Below are positions 46,578 through 54,872 of a DNA stretch of 64,000 bases, in pieces. Origin of the DNA: Spartobacteria bacterium (lineage in GTDB: Bacteria; Verrucomicrobiota; Verrucomicrobiia; Chthoniobacterales; UBA10450); NCBI GenBank assembly GCA_003167555.1, contig PMSN01000022.1:124001-188000 (forward strand). Direction: 5' to 3'. Numbering within the stretch: the first letter of the stretch is position 1; the number at the start of each line of letters is the position of its first letter. The notes below the pieces were generated by a model that saw only the letters and a program-made list of their open reading frames with translations, was not told where the DNA came from and did no database searches. The position numbers and the translations under genes were made by a program.

Positions 46578-47591
46578 ATGAAGAGGATCATCGAGAAAGG
46601 AGAACCACCAATAAAGCCAAGCCGATCTCCGAGACTGGCATTGAAGCCGCGCGATCGAGAGCGAGCGCTGCGGATCAAGACTATTCTCGTGCCGTTGGAT
46701 TTTTCGCGGGCATCCATCCAGGCACTCAAATTTACGATCCCGCTCGCGAAAGAGTTCGGCGCCACCATTCATCTGGTTCACGTACAGCCCGCCGACGAGA
46801 TGACGGCAATCGAGAATGCTGGAGGTCTCATGCTCAGCTGCGCGGATTCGATTGCTCTAATGCAGGATCGTCTGAGTGAAGCTCTGCGCGAACAAGGCCG
46901 CTTCTGGCCGGACAATTGCCATGTCGTTTCAGGAAGGCCCTATGAGGAAATCTGCAAACTGGCGGGCCGAATTGAAGCTGATCTGATCGTTCTTTCCACT
47001 CGCGGCCTTGGCCGGCTGAAGCATGTGTTTCTCGGAAGCACCGCGGAACGCGTGATTCGTTATGCGTCGTGCCCGGTGCTGATCCCGCGCGGCGCGAGGT
47101 TCAAATCAATCACCTGGAACGGCGCGGCCGGCCTGTCTGGTTTCAAACTGCGCAAAATTCTTGCACCGCTGGATTTTTCCAAATGTTCCTTCGCCGGAGT
47201 AAGGTACGCCGCGTGTCTGGCGAGAGACGCGGGGGCAACTCTCCGGCTTTTCCACGTCGTTTTCCCTTATACTCAGCTCTTCGCCTTGGATCGGGCCAAC
47301 GGTGACCTTACACCCCTGATCAAGGCCGCCAAGGCGACGGCGCGGGAAGAGATGACCAAGCTCAGAGAAATGAGTTTCTTGCGGGACGTTCCGTGCGAGA
47401 CAGAAATCCGAACCGGACCTGTGATCGACGAAATCTGCCGCGAAAGCGGCCGACCGGAGATCGATTTAATCGTGACCTCCACCCATGGACACAGTGGATT
47501 TAAGCGCGCTGTAATCGGGAGCGTGGCCGAGCATGTGGTTCGCTACGCTGAATGTCCTGTTCTCACCGTCCCGAGCCGAGGGTTTTCTTAA
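46578..47591 (+). CDS. tandem-domain universal stress protein 4
   Basis: The ATG at 46578 (MKRIIEKGEPPIK) is preferred over the TTG at 46572. Domain 1 starts IKTILVPLDFSRASIQAL and has STRGLGRLKHVFLGSTAE; domain 2 starts LRKILAPLDFSKCSFAGVRY and has THGHSGFKRAVIGSVAE. The box 47 nt upstream suggests it leads its own transcript with the small ORF and ATPase gene downstream. Confidence 0.9.
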   Translation: MKRIIEKGEPPIKPSRSPRLALKPRDRERALRIKTILVPLDFSRASIQALKFTIPLAKEFGATIHLVHVQPADEMTAIENAGGLMLSCADSIALMQDRLSEALREQGRFWPDNCHVVSGRPYEEICKLAGRIEADLIVLSTRGLGRLKHVFLGSTAERVIRYASCPVLIPRGARFKSITWNGAAGLSGFKLRKILAPLDFSKCSFAGVRYAACLARDAGATLRLFHVVFPYTQLFALDRANGDLTPLIKAAKATAREEMTKLREMSFLRDVPCETEIRTGPVIDEICRESGRPEIDLIVTSTHGHSGFKRAVIGSVAEHVVRYAECPVLTVPSRGFS

Positions 47592-47592
47592 T

Positions 47593-47793
47593 ATGAGCGA
47601 CACGATGAAAGCGTTGATTAAGAAGAAGAGGAACGCGAGGCGCGTTTCCCCGAAAAATAAAACGGCCGATGTCAAAGTTTTGGGGCCGGTTATTCTGCAT
47701 CGGCGGAGCCCATCCGAATTTTCCTGCGGCGTGGACTTAGAACGCGCTCTTCTTGTCGAGGAGTCGCTGGATGAACGGGAACGAAGAGGATGA
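47593..47793 (+). CDS. small basic protein preceding ABC ATPase
   Basis: The 66-residue ORF (MSDTMKALIKKKRNARRVSP...) starts 1 nt after the stress gene stop and shares a 4-nt ATGA overlap with the ATPase gene. Its Lys/Arg-rich N-terminus suggests a nucleic-acid- or membrane-interacting peptide. No family is recognised. The tight coupling on both sides supports it being real. Confidence 0.65.
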   Translation: MSDTMKALIKKKRNARRVSPKNKTADVKVLGPVILHRRSPSEFSCGVDLERALLVEESLDERERRG

Positions 47794-48638
47794 CGACAAC
47801 CCAAACTCAACAAAACCCCGTTCGCGAAACGCGAAGCGAAAAGCAGAGGGCGCTTCCACCCATAGCTGAGCTGCGCGATGTCCGGCTTCGATTTGGAGAA
47901 AAGACCGTGCTTGATGGAGTATCGCTCGCGGCCTATCCGCAGGAACGCCTCGTCATCATTGGGCAAAGTGGGATGGGCAAGACGACGATCTTGCGGTTGC
48001 TCCTTGGAATTCTCGCGCCGACGCAGGGGTCGGTTTTCTTCAAGCAACATGAGATTTCGAAAATGAGCCCGCGTGAATTGCAGCAGATTCGAACTCGGAT
48101 CGGGATGGTTTATCAGGATGCCGCGCTTCTTAGTTCGAGCAGTGTCCGTGAAAATCTGGCTCTGCCACTCCAGGAATTGACGGACAAAAGTCCCGCGGAG
48201 ATCGACAAAATCGTCGACGAGAAACTGGCGTTGGTTGAGCTGACCGGCGAAGACGATACCATGCCTTTCGAATTGAGCGGTGGCATGCGGAAACGCGTCG
48301 GGCTCGCGCGAGCGCTGGTCATGGAGCCAGAGCTGATTCTTTTCGACGAGCCAACGCAGGGGCTCGATCCGGTTATCAGCGCGGTCATTGATGAGCTGGT
48401 CATCAACCTGACCGAGAGAACGAAGGTGACCTCAATCATCGTCACCCATTTGATGGACAGCGCGTTCCGCGTCGCCACCCGCATGGCCATGCTCCACCGC
48501 GGGAGGATTGTCGAACAAGGAACACCGGAGCAGATGCGAGGATCAAAGAACCCGGTCCTCGTTCAGTTTCTTAATGGCAGCACGGAAGGTCCGATGCTGG
48601 AACGAAGCAAATATCACATGCTTTCTCCCGCGGACTGA
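47790..48638 (+). CDS. ABC ATP-binding protein, MlaF-like
   Basis: Contains Walker A GQSGMGKTT, the Mla/Ttg2-type MVYQDAALLSSSSVRENLALPL segment, signature LSGGMRKR, Walker B LILFDEPTQGLDP and switch THLMDSA. MlaF-type ATPases power phospholipid transport to or from the outer membrane. No MlaE permease, MlaD or other partner is nearby, so it must work with subunits encoded elsewhere or have a different role. Confidence 0.88.
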   Translation: MTTTQTQQNPVRETRSEKQRALPPIAELRDVRLRFGEKTVLDGVSLAAYPQERLVIIGQSGMGKTTILRLLLGILAPTQGSVFFKQHEISKMSPRELQQIRTRIGMVYQDAALLSSSSVRENLALPLQELTDKSPAEIDKIVDEKLALVELTGEDDTMPFELSGGMRKRVGLARALVMEPELILFDEPTQGLDPVISAVIDELVINLTERTKVTSIIVTHLMDSAFRVATRMAMLHRGRIVEQGTPEQMRGSKNPVLVQFLNGSTEGPMLERSKYHMLSPAD

Positions 48639-48642
48639 GCGT

Positions 48643-49257
48643 TCAGGCGCGACGGCGCCGCAGACTTAGCCACAGAGCGGCGACGACGGCGCCGACAAAA
48701 GCCGCAGCCATGTCTTTCTGCGCGTCCCAAATATCTCCCTGCGTCCCCAGATAGGCGGTGCCGAGGTCTGGCCGGACGATCTGCGCGACGATAGCTTCCA
48801 CGATTTCAAAAAAGCTGCTCAAAGCTGCGAGCGCAGCCACGCTCAGCCAAGTCGCCCACTTTTTGTGCGCGCCCGCGAAATGCATCAAGAGATCACGCAT
48901 TGGATAAAGAAGGAGCAATCCGAAGCTGAAATGAATCAAGCGATCGTAGTGGTTGCGCTGCAAATGCAGCCAATCCTGTAACCAAAAACCCGCGGGCACT
49001 TTCGCATAAGTGTAATGCGCGCCGATCGTATGGATGGCGAGAAAGACGAGGATGAGAACATAAGACGCATTGGCAAATCGAAAGCGCCGGTAAGTCGAGC
49101 CGAGCACAATGGCAGTGACAAACACCAGTAGGTTTTCCAGCAGCCAATCGCCGCGATCAACGGGATGAATGGCAAGCGCGCTCCAAAAGAGCGCGTAAGC
49201 ACCGAGGGCAACAAGGAAGGAGCGATTGGTGATCCCGCCCTTAATTGCGAATTTCAT
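48643..49257 (-). CDS. DUF2238 membrane protein
   Basis: A 204-residue integral membrane protein with about six hydrophobic segments and the family segments IGAHYTYAKVP and RNHYDRLIHFSFGLLLLYPM. The YjdF/DUF2238 family has no established biochemical role. It overlaps its paralogue at 49254-49257 and is convergent with the ATPase gene (4-nt gap). Confidence 0.85.
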   Translation of the reverse strand: MKFAIKGGITNRSFLVALGAYALFWSALAIHPVDRGDWLLENLLVFVTAIVLGSTYRRFRFANASYVLILVFLAIHTIGAHYTYAKVPAGFWLQDWLHLQRNHYDRLIHFSFGLLLLYPMRDLLMHFAGAHKKWATWLSVAALAALSSFFEIVEAIVAQIVRPDLGTAYLGTQGDIWDAQKDMAAAFVGAVVAALWLSLRRRRA

Positions 49258-49856
49258 CGCCGCTGATTTTTCCGTTCGATTAACGCGATCGCCGCGATCA
49301 TCAAAAGCGAGCCTACGAACGCCGAGAGCATGTCATTCTGCGCGTCCCACTCGTCGCCCTGGCCGGCGAGCCAATTCACTCCCTGCCCGGGCGCCACGAT
49401 TTCAGCCACGATGCTCTCAATAATCTCAAACAACCCGCTGACCGCGAGAATGACCGCGACCGCGAGCCAGAGACTCCAGCCCCGGCGCAGTCCGCTAAAA
49501 CGCAAAAGGAATTCTCTTACTGGAAACGCCAGCAGAAAACCAAACGCGCCATGGGCAAAGCGGTCGTAGTGATTGCGCGGCAGGTGAAAATAATTTTTCG
49601 CCCAGATGCCGAGCGGCATGTGTTCGTAAGTGTAGTGCGCGCCCACGATGTGAAGGATGATAAAGGCCGCGATGAGACAATAGGACGTGGTGGAAAGTTC
49701 CAGGCGCCGATGCCCAAAGAAAAGAACCGTAACGAAAATGATGAGGAGCAAGTTTTCCAGGACCCAGGCTTGCCGATCAAACGGATCGATCGCTGCGACC
49801 ACCCACAAAACAACGCAGATCGCTGCAAGTCCGAGAATAGCTTTTCTCTGATTCAC
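49254..49856 (-). CDS. DUF2238 membrane protein, paralogue
   Basis: A 200-residue paralogue of the downstream gene with the same landmarks (VGAHYTYEHMPLGIW, RNHYDRFAHGAFGFLLAFPV) and membrane-segment order. The two form an evident tandem duplication with overlapping ATGA junction. Their pairing within a stress island suggests a heteromeric membrane complex, but this is inferred. Confidence 0.85.
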   Translation of the reverse strand: MNQRKAILGLAAICVVLWVVAAIDPFDRQAWVLENLLLIIFVTVLFFGHRRLELSTTSYCLIAAFIILHIVGAHYTYEHMPLGIWAKNYFHLPRNHYDRFAHGAFGFLLAFPVREFLLRFSGLRRGWSLWLAVAVILAVSGLFEIIESIVAEIVAPGQGVNWLAGQGDEWDAQNDMLSAFVGSLLMIAAIALIERKNQRR

Positions 49857-49915
49857 GCAAAGGACTCTTAGTCAGACTTGCGAGGTTCGGTCTCGCGCCG
49901 ACGAAAAAGCACGGG

Positions 49916-50380
49916 CTAACACACCTGGCGCGCTTCGTCGTCGTCACTCGCCCGCTCGACAAAGACCCGCAGTTTATGCCGCGTTGCCTGGAGACGTTCA
50001 GTCAAGACTCTGGCCATGGCTTCCATCAGTTTGTACCCGAGCTTTGGGTCTTGTTCGCATTGTTTGCGGACATCCGCGGCGGAAAGGAATTTTGCGGTCA
50101 CAGCGCTGGCGGCAGTGGCGCTGAATTCCCAGCGATTGGGTTCAAAGAGCCACGACAATCCCAGTAATTCGCCGGGACCGAGGTTTTGAATCAGGACGGT
50201 TTTCTTGCCTGGAAGTTCGTATTCCAGACTAACCTCTCCTGTCTCAATCAGATAGAATCCGTTGGCTGTCTCGCGCTGGCGAAAGATGGATTCCCCTCGT
50301 GCGAATCGGACCTCTGTCGCAAGAAGAGATACCGCATCAGCTTGATCAGGGCTGAGTGCTGTCAAAAAAGAATGCTTCAT
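49916..50380 (-). CDS. cyclic-nucleotide-binding domain protein without DNA-binding domain
   Basis: The 154-residue protein contains a single cNMP/Crp-type beta-roll (FARGESIFRQRETANGFYLIETGEVSLEYEL, GPGELLGLSWLFEP) and a C-terminal helix, but no helix-turn-helix. It is therefore unlikely to bind DNA itself and may be a sensor subunit, a scaffold, or a partner of the membrane proteins next door. It starts independently of the neighbouring DUF2238 genes (59-nt gap). Confidence 0.87.
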   Translation of the reverse strand: MKHSFLTALSPDQADAVSLLATEVRFARGESIFRQRETANGFYLIETGEVSLEYELPGKKTVLIQNLGPGELLGLSWLFEPNRWEFSATAASAVTAKFLSAADVRKQCEQDPKLGYKLMEAMARVLTERLQATRHKLRVFVERASDDDEARQVC

Positions 50381-50439
50381 GGATGTAAGAGAATTTATCG
50401 AGGTCCGGGCGAGTCGGCGAGCATGCAGTTCAGCAAAAG

Positions 50440-52101
50440 CTAGAGCGGGGGCGTTGGCCGATCAGCGTTCTTTGGTGCGCGAACTTGTATCTCAGCCAAG
50501 CTCAGCAAAACCGATTTCGCGGCTGCTTCTGAAATTGAGCCGGATGTCTTGATCTTGATTAAATCGGGCCCGATCTCCGACGGGGCCTCATAAGCCGCGG
50601 TCAACATTGCGAGATTCTCCAGGCGAGCATCCGAGATCTCCTCAGAATTCGCCGCACGTGCCTCCAGCCGATTAGCGATCTCGCCTTTCTCCGTCTCGAG
50701 CTCAACCACTTGAAGAGCAACGTTGACCCGCGCGCATTCGGTGCGCAGATAATCGCGCTTTTCGCGACTCGAAAATGTTGCGTCCAATATGACGCCGCCG
50801 CCGGTGGCTACGGCGGCCAGTCCCCGTTCTACCAACTCGTTGTAAGTTCGATCGGTCATTTGCGGTGAGTAAACCATTCCGGTGATCTCCGATTCCGTCC
50901 GCTGCGTCAGCGGCACGCCGGCAAGGGCTTTCCGAACTCGATCAGACGAAAAAACCGGCCAATCCAGCTCATTCCCGAGCTGTTTTGCGACTGTGCTTTT
51001 GCCGGTCGCGACCCGTCCCATGATGACCAGGACCAAACCCTGCGATCCGCTAACGGCATATCGCAAGGCGAGGCGAAAGTAACGGGTCGCGCGCTTCGCG
51101 TGCTCCGCGGCCATCGACGCCCCGGTGGAAGTCGTTTCAATTGCCTCCACCTTGCCGCGCACAACGGCGCGATAACATTTGTAAAAATCTGCCACTTTTT
51201 GCAGGCCGGTGTCGCCAAATTCGTGGGCGGCATTTCGCAGAAACACCTTTCCCAATTCTCGTTTCCCTTCGAAATCGAAGTCCATGGCGAGAAAGGCGAG
51301 ATCGTTCGCGATGTCGATAAATCGCAGCCGATCGCTGAACTCAATGCAATCGAAGATCGTCGTCGCTTCCGGCGTGATATGAACGTGATTGAGACGCAGA
51401 TCGCCATGGCAATCGCGGATTCGATGTCGCTGGATTCGTTCATGAAATAGCCGTCCATTTGCGGCATAGAAGGAGTTCGTGAAATGCCGGATCGCATCGA
51501 AGGCGCCGCGCGAAATGGTCGTTCCCACAAATGTTTCCACCTGCGTGAAATTTTCGTCTGTGCTGACCTTCAACTTCTCTGGCGTACCCCATTCTTCGAT
51601 TTCCTGAGATGGAGTCTCCGTCTCGTAGAAGCGGTGCAGACGCGAGATCACGCGGTTGATCTCATTCTCTCCGACCAATCCCTTTTCGAGCAGCTCACTC
51701 AAGAACCAACCGGCCGGCAATTCCTTCATTTTCACCGCATATTCGACAGGCGTTCCGCCGGGCTTGAATGAAAGAACGCCGTCTTTCGCATTGATCGGAA
51801 TGACCTCCAGATAAACGTCCGGGCACAGCCTCCAATTCAATTCCAGCTCGCGTCGACAAAAGTGATGCCGCTTTTCCAAGGTGCTGAAATCTAGAAAGCC
51901 CAGATTCACCGGCTTCTTCACTTTGAAGACAAAAGGTGGAGCGACGAAGACCCAGGAAATGTGGGTTTGAATCGCGCGCACCTTGGCCGGCCGATGCGGG
52001 TAGAATGACGGCGATCTAAGGAACCGGACGAGCTGCTCCTGCTGCGTCTGTTCGTGCGCTTCCGAGCCCATAAGCAAACGTAGCGCTTCGCGCGAAATCA
52101 A
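50440..52101 (-). CDS. APH-like kinase fused to P-loop (AAA/kinase) domain
   Basis: The 553-residue protein has an aminoglycoside-phosphotransferase-like N-terminal domain (residues 1-350; Brenner motif CHGDLRLNHVHI and an Asp at FIDIANDLAF) and a C-terminal P-loop domain (GRVATGKSTVAKQL, ILDATFSSREKRDYL). This COG2187/COG0645-type fusion recurs in stress-related gene clusters of Gram-negative bacteria, and its substrate is unknown. It is divergent from the CBS gene. A box lies in the 190-nt space between them. Confidence 0.85.
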   Translation of the reverse strand: MISREALRLLMGSEAHEQTQQEQLVRFLRSPSFYPHRPAKVRAIQTHISWVFVAPPFVFKVKKPVNLGFLDFSTLEKRHHFCRRELELNWRLCPDVYLEVIPINAKDGVLSFKPGGTPVEYAVKMKELPAGWFLSELLEKGLVGENEINRVISRLHRFYETETPSQEIEEWGTPEKLKVSTDENFTQVETFVGTTISRGAFDAIRHFTNSFYAANGRLFHERIQRHRIRDCHGDLRLNHVHITPEATTIFDCIEFSDRLRFIDIANDLAFLAMDFDFEGKRELGKVFLRNAAHEFGDTGLQKVADFYKCYRAVVRGKVEAIETTSTGASMAAEHAKRATRYFRLALRYAVSGSQGLVLVIMGRVATGKSTVAKQLGNELDWPVFSSDRVRKALAGVPLTQRTESEITGMVYSPQMTDRTYNELVERGLAAVATGGGVILDATFSSREKRDYLRTECARVNVALQVVELETEKGEIANRLEARAANSEEISDARLENLAMLTAAYEAPSEIGPDLIKIKTSGSISEAAAKSVLLSLAEIQVRAPKNADRPTPPL

Positions 52102-52209
52102 CTACTTCGCTATTCGGTGGGGTCACGCTTGCGAAGAACTCCGGCGAATTCTGTGGATCCATCAGTCTGCTTTTGAACGAATCTTTTTCCGTCGTGGCTG
52201 CGTTCGCAA

Positions 52210-52226
52210 AAAACGGACAGCTCTTC
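52210..52226. promoter_or_regulatory. palindromic box, copy 4
   Basis: AAAACGgacagCTCTTC, with GCAAAA before and GCAAGA after at the 21-bp period. It ends 65 nt before the CBS gene ATG and 108 nt from the divergent kinase gene, so it could serve both. Confidence 0.6.
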
Positions 52227-52291
52227 GCAAGATGTGCGGAGCGGTTTGGCCACCGCTCTCTTAACTGGATGCAGAATGGCAAAACTAAATC

Positions 52292-52798
52292 ATGAAAGTA
52301 AAAGAAATTATGAACAAGGAGGTACACTCCTGTCGCTCAGACACAGACTTGGCAATGGCGGCGATGCAGATGTGGGACGGCGATTTCGGTGTCCTGCCAG
52401 TGGTGGCCAATGGCGGGACAGTCGTCGGGATAATAACAGACCGCGACATTTGCATGGCGACGGCGACCAAACGCTGCGATCCGGGACAAATCCACGTCGA
52501 GGACGTAATGACCGGGCAGGTTTATGGATGCTCGCCCGAAACGGAGATCCATGAAGCACTCAAGATCATGCAACAAAGGCGAGTGCGGCGGTTGCCTGTC
52601 ATGAGCGCGAATGACGGAAAGCTTGTCGGCATTCTGTCGCTGAATGATGTGGCGCTGAAGGCGCAAGCCGACGTGAAAGCTGCCCTCTCGGCACAAGATG
52701 TCGAATCGACCCTCAAGTCGATCTGCGCGCACCCGGAGTTCTCGCTGGCGATGCCGTTTCCAACAGCAGCGCCGAAGGCTGTGGCAATGGCCGGATAA
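52292..52798 (+). CDS. CBS-domain protein
   Basis: The 168-residue protein has two CBS modules: VKEIMNKEVHSCRSDTDLA to IITDRDICMA, and VEDVMTGQVYGCSPETEIHE to ILSLNDVALKA. They fold into a Bateman adenosine-nucleotide-sensing unit. The C-terminal tail is Ala/Pro-rich. Such free-standing CBS proteins are thought to sense cellular energy charge, consistent with the stress and PEP synthase genes nearby. Confidence 0.9.
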   Translation: MKVKEIMNKEVHSCRSDTDLAMAAMQMWDGDFGVLPVVANGGTVVGIITDRDICMATATKRCDPGQIHVEDVMTGQVYGCSPETEIHEALKIMQQRRVRRLPVMSANDGKLVGILSLNDVALKAQADVKAALSAQDVESTLKSICAHPEFSLAMPFPTAAPKAVAMAG

Positions 52799-52802
52799 AG
52801 GC

Positions 52803-52928
52803 GTGTTCAACACAATTCTCCGAACGATTAGCGCATGGCGGAAGGAGATCAGCGATTTCCTGTGGTGGGGTGGTCATCACGAGACCAGCCGGGATTTGAT
52901 ATTGCTGCGGGATCGCCTGTTAAACTAG
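52803..52928 (+). CDS. short ORF, uncertain
   Basis: A GTG-initiated 41-residue ORF (VFNTILRTISAWRKEISDFLWWGG...) 4 nt after the CBS stop. It is compositionally plausible but has no recognisable family. It could be a decayed gene end or a genuine small peptide. Confidence 0.3.
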   Translation: MFNTILRTISAWRKEISDFLWWGGHHETSRDLILLRDRLLN

Positions 52929-53341
52929 TTCGCGCTTCCTGCCGGAGAGCGGATGCAGTTGCCCAGGTTCGATTATCATTGGTGGCGCCCTGTAATCGCA
53001 CCCGGAAAAATCAACCCCGGCCTCGTCATTCCGTGGAATCGCCCGGTCCGATTTGATTACCAGCGCCAGGCCGATGCATTCAACCAAAGCCGTGATGATG
53101 GTGCACTTCGCGAATCTGCCTGGCAGCGACGTCGAGCGATGGCACAGCGTCTTTCCCTCTCCTTTGCACGGGCACCTCGCCTTATGGTGCCGACGAGATC
53201 TGCGCCGTCGGCAGCGCGGGCTATTCGGGGATGCTCCCAAGGCTCAGCCAAAAAGCCGGTCAGGAATCTGAAACAAACCCCGCCATCGCGCACTAGCCGA
53301 CGGCAGACCAACGTCCCGCGACGGCGGCAAACAATGGACCC
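52929..53341. other. non-coding or remnant region
   Basis: No ORF in this 413-nt stretch shows a recognisable domain. The open frames (for example 52953-53345 on plus and 52920-53240 on minus) lack start context and look like fragments in shuffled frames. It probably contains debris of former genes between the CBS and alcohol dehydrogenase units. Confidence 0.5.
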
Positions 53342-53449
53342 ATGAACCGAGTAAAAGACAAAGTGGCGATCATCACCAACTTGCAAGGCCGCGGTTTCCG
53401 ATTGGTGACGGTTTCCAAGCTGCTCGCGAGGGATCCGAAAAGGAATTGA
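53342..53449 (+). pseudogene. short-chain dehydrogenase N-terminal remnant
   Basis: The 35-residue ORF MNRVKDKVAIITNLQ... begins like a short-chain dehydrogenase (VKDKVAIIT then a normal GGxxGIG loop) but the loop is missing. It jumps to a helix-like SKLLARD and stops. This is interpreted as an internally deleted relic. Confidence 0.4.
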
Positions 53450-53480
53450 CGTCGGCAGGCTAGCTGGGTTGCCAGCGCAA

Positions 53481-53497
53481 GAAAGGGCGAACCTTTC
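53481..53497. promoter_or_regulatory. palindromic box, copy 5
   Basis: GAAAGGgcgaaCCTTTC is a perfect palindrome, with GCAAGA on both sides at a 21-bp period. It ends 64 nt before the ATG at 53562 of the alcohol dehydrogenase gene. Confidence 0.7.
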
Positions 53498-53561
53498 GCA
53501 AGAGCCGCCGAGCGTATTCGTGCTTCAGCCTCATGCTTTGGGCAGAAAGCGAATCACTCAC

Positions 53562-54695
53562 ATGAATGCACAAGCTCTCCTGACACAGACGCCGGTTCCC
53601 GTCCGGCATTACCCGCCGTCCGAAAGTTCTCGGCTTACGATGCGCGCAAATGTCTTCCGAGGACCGGACAAGATCGGCATCGAAGAAGTCCCGCGGCCGC
53701 GCCCCGGCGTGGGCGAAGCAGTCATTCGTATTACGCTAACGACGATTTGCGGGACCGATCTCCACATCCTGCGCGGCGAATACCCGGTGAAAGCTGGACT
53801 AGTGATCGGCCACGAACCAGTCGGCGTCATCGAGGAGCTGGGTGAAGGAGTCACCGGTTACGAGAAAGGAGATCGCGTCATGACGGGCGCGATCACTCCA
53901 TGCGGTCAGTGTCGCGCCTGTTTGTCCGCGCAATGGGCGCAGTGCGGACATGGCGAAGGCGTGGAAGCGATTGGCGGCTGGCGCTTCGGCAATACCATCA
54001 ACGGAGCACAAGCGGAATATCTCCTTGTTCCAAATGCGCAGGCGAATCTCGCGAAAATTCCCGCTGAGTTAACTGACGAACAAGTCGTGCTTCTTGCCGA
54101 TATCGCTTCGACCGGTTTTAGTGGCGCGGAGTCGGCTAACATTCGCATTGGCGACACAGTCGTCGTGTTCGCGCAAGGTCCGATCGGACTTTGTGCAACG
54201 GCCGGCGCGAAGCTGATTGGCGCGTCATTCATCATCGGCGTTGAGGGTGACCCAGTGCGGATGAGGATGTCGAAGCAGATGGGCGCCGACGTCGTTCTCG
54301 ACCCGAAGCAGTGCGATGTTGTCGCGGAAGTAAAGAAGCTGACCGGTGGAGGCGCCGATGTCGCCATCGAAGCGCTCGGTCTTCAGGAAACGTTCGAGAA
54401 CGCTCTGCGCTGCCTGCGACCCGGTGGGACGCTGAGCAGTCTGGGCGTTTACTCCGGCAAACTTCAGCTGCCGTACGACGCGTTTACCGCGGGTATCGGC
54501 GACTACAAAATCGTGACGACGCTTTGCCCAGGCGGAAAAGAACGGATGCGCCGGTTGATGTCGATGGTGCAGACGAAACGCTTCGATCCCACGCCGCTCC
54601 TAACGCACAGCTTCAACCTCGATCGAATCGTGGAGGCTTACGACCTGTTTGGGTCGCGGCGCGACGGCGTCCTGAAAGTCGCGATTCGGCCATAG
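53562..54695 (+). CDS. zinc-dependent alcohol dehydrogenase (MDR family)
   Basis: ATG 53562 is favoured because the upstream box-to-start distance then resembles that of the CBS gene; ATG 53640 (MRANVFRGPDKIG) is the common family start. Catalytic zinc ligands are in CGTDLHIL and GHEPVG. The structural zinc cluster is CGQCRACLSAQWAQC. The Rossmann loop is AQGPIGLCA. Related enzymes act on secondary alcohols or threonine. A role in fermentative redox balance is inferred from the stress-island context. Confidence 0.9.
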   Translation: MNAQALLTQTPVPVRHYPPSESSRLTMRANVFRGPDKIGIEEVPRPRPGVGEAVIRITLTTICGTDLHILRGEYPVKAGLVIGHEPVGVIEELGEGVTGYEKGDRVMTGAITPCGQCRACLSAQWAQCGHGEGVEAIGGWRFGNTINGAQAEYLLVPNAQANLAKIPAELTDEQVVLLADIASTGFSGAESANIRIGDTVVVFAQGPIGLCATAGAKLIGASFIIGVEGDPVRMRMSKQMGADVVLDPKQCDVVAEVKKLTGGGADVAIEALGLQETFENALRCLRPGGTLSSLGVYSGKLQLPYDAFTAGIGDYKIVTTLCPGGKERMRRLMSMVQTKRFDPTPLLTHSFNLDRIVEAYDLFGSRRDGVLKVAIRP

Positions 54696-54808
54696 TTGCG
54701 ATCGCAGCACTACCGACCGCGTGATGAGTGGAAGTTCGGGGTCAGGTGAGCGTCGGCTTTGAGGCTACCGCGCTGATCCGGTCATTGCTCGACGATCGAG
54801 GGGCGCAA

Positions 54809-54825
54809 GAAATGGGCGGCTTTTC
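54809..54825. promoter_or_regulatory. palindromic box, copy 6
   Basis: GAAATGggcggCTTTTC, flanked by GCAAGA and GCAAAA at the 21-bp period. It ends 47 nt before the ATG of the PEP synthase gene, the same distance as at two universal stress genes. Confidence 0.7.
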
Positions 54826-54872
54826 GCAAAAGCCGATGCGCGGATAGATGCGGCGAGAGGCAAGCTAACTTC

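Noticed and set aside
52920-53240. 106-residue minus-strand ORF between CBS and ADH genes
   Set aside because: N-terminal half is Arg/Cys/His-rich low-complexity sequence without domain; likely chance ORF in a remnant region.
42408-54825. Reading the box as a sigma-54 promoter (GG-N10-GC)
   Set aside because: The GG at the -24 position is present in only three of six copies and the GC at -12 is lost in one, whereas the palindrome and flanking CAAGA repeats are better conserved.
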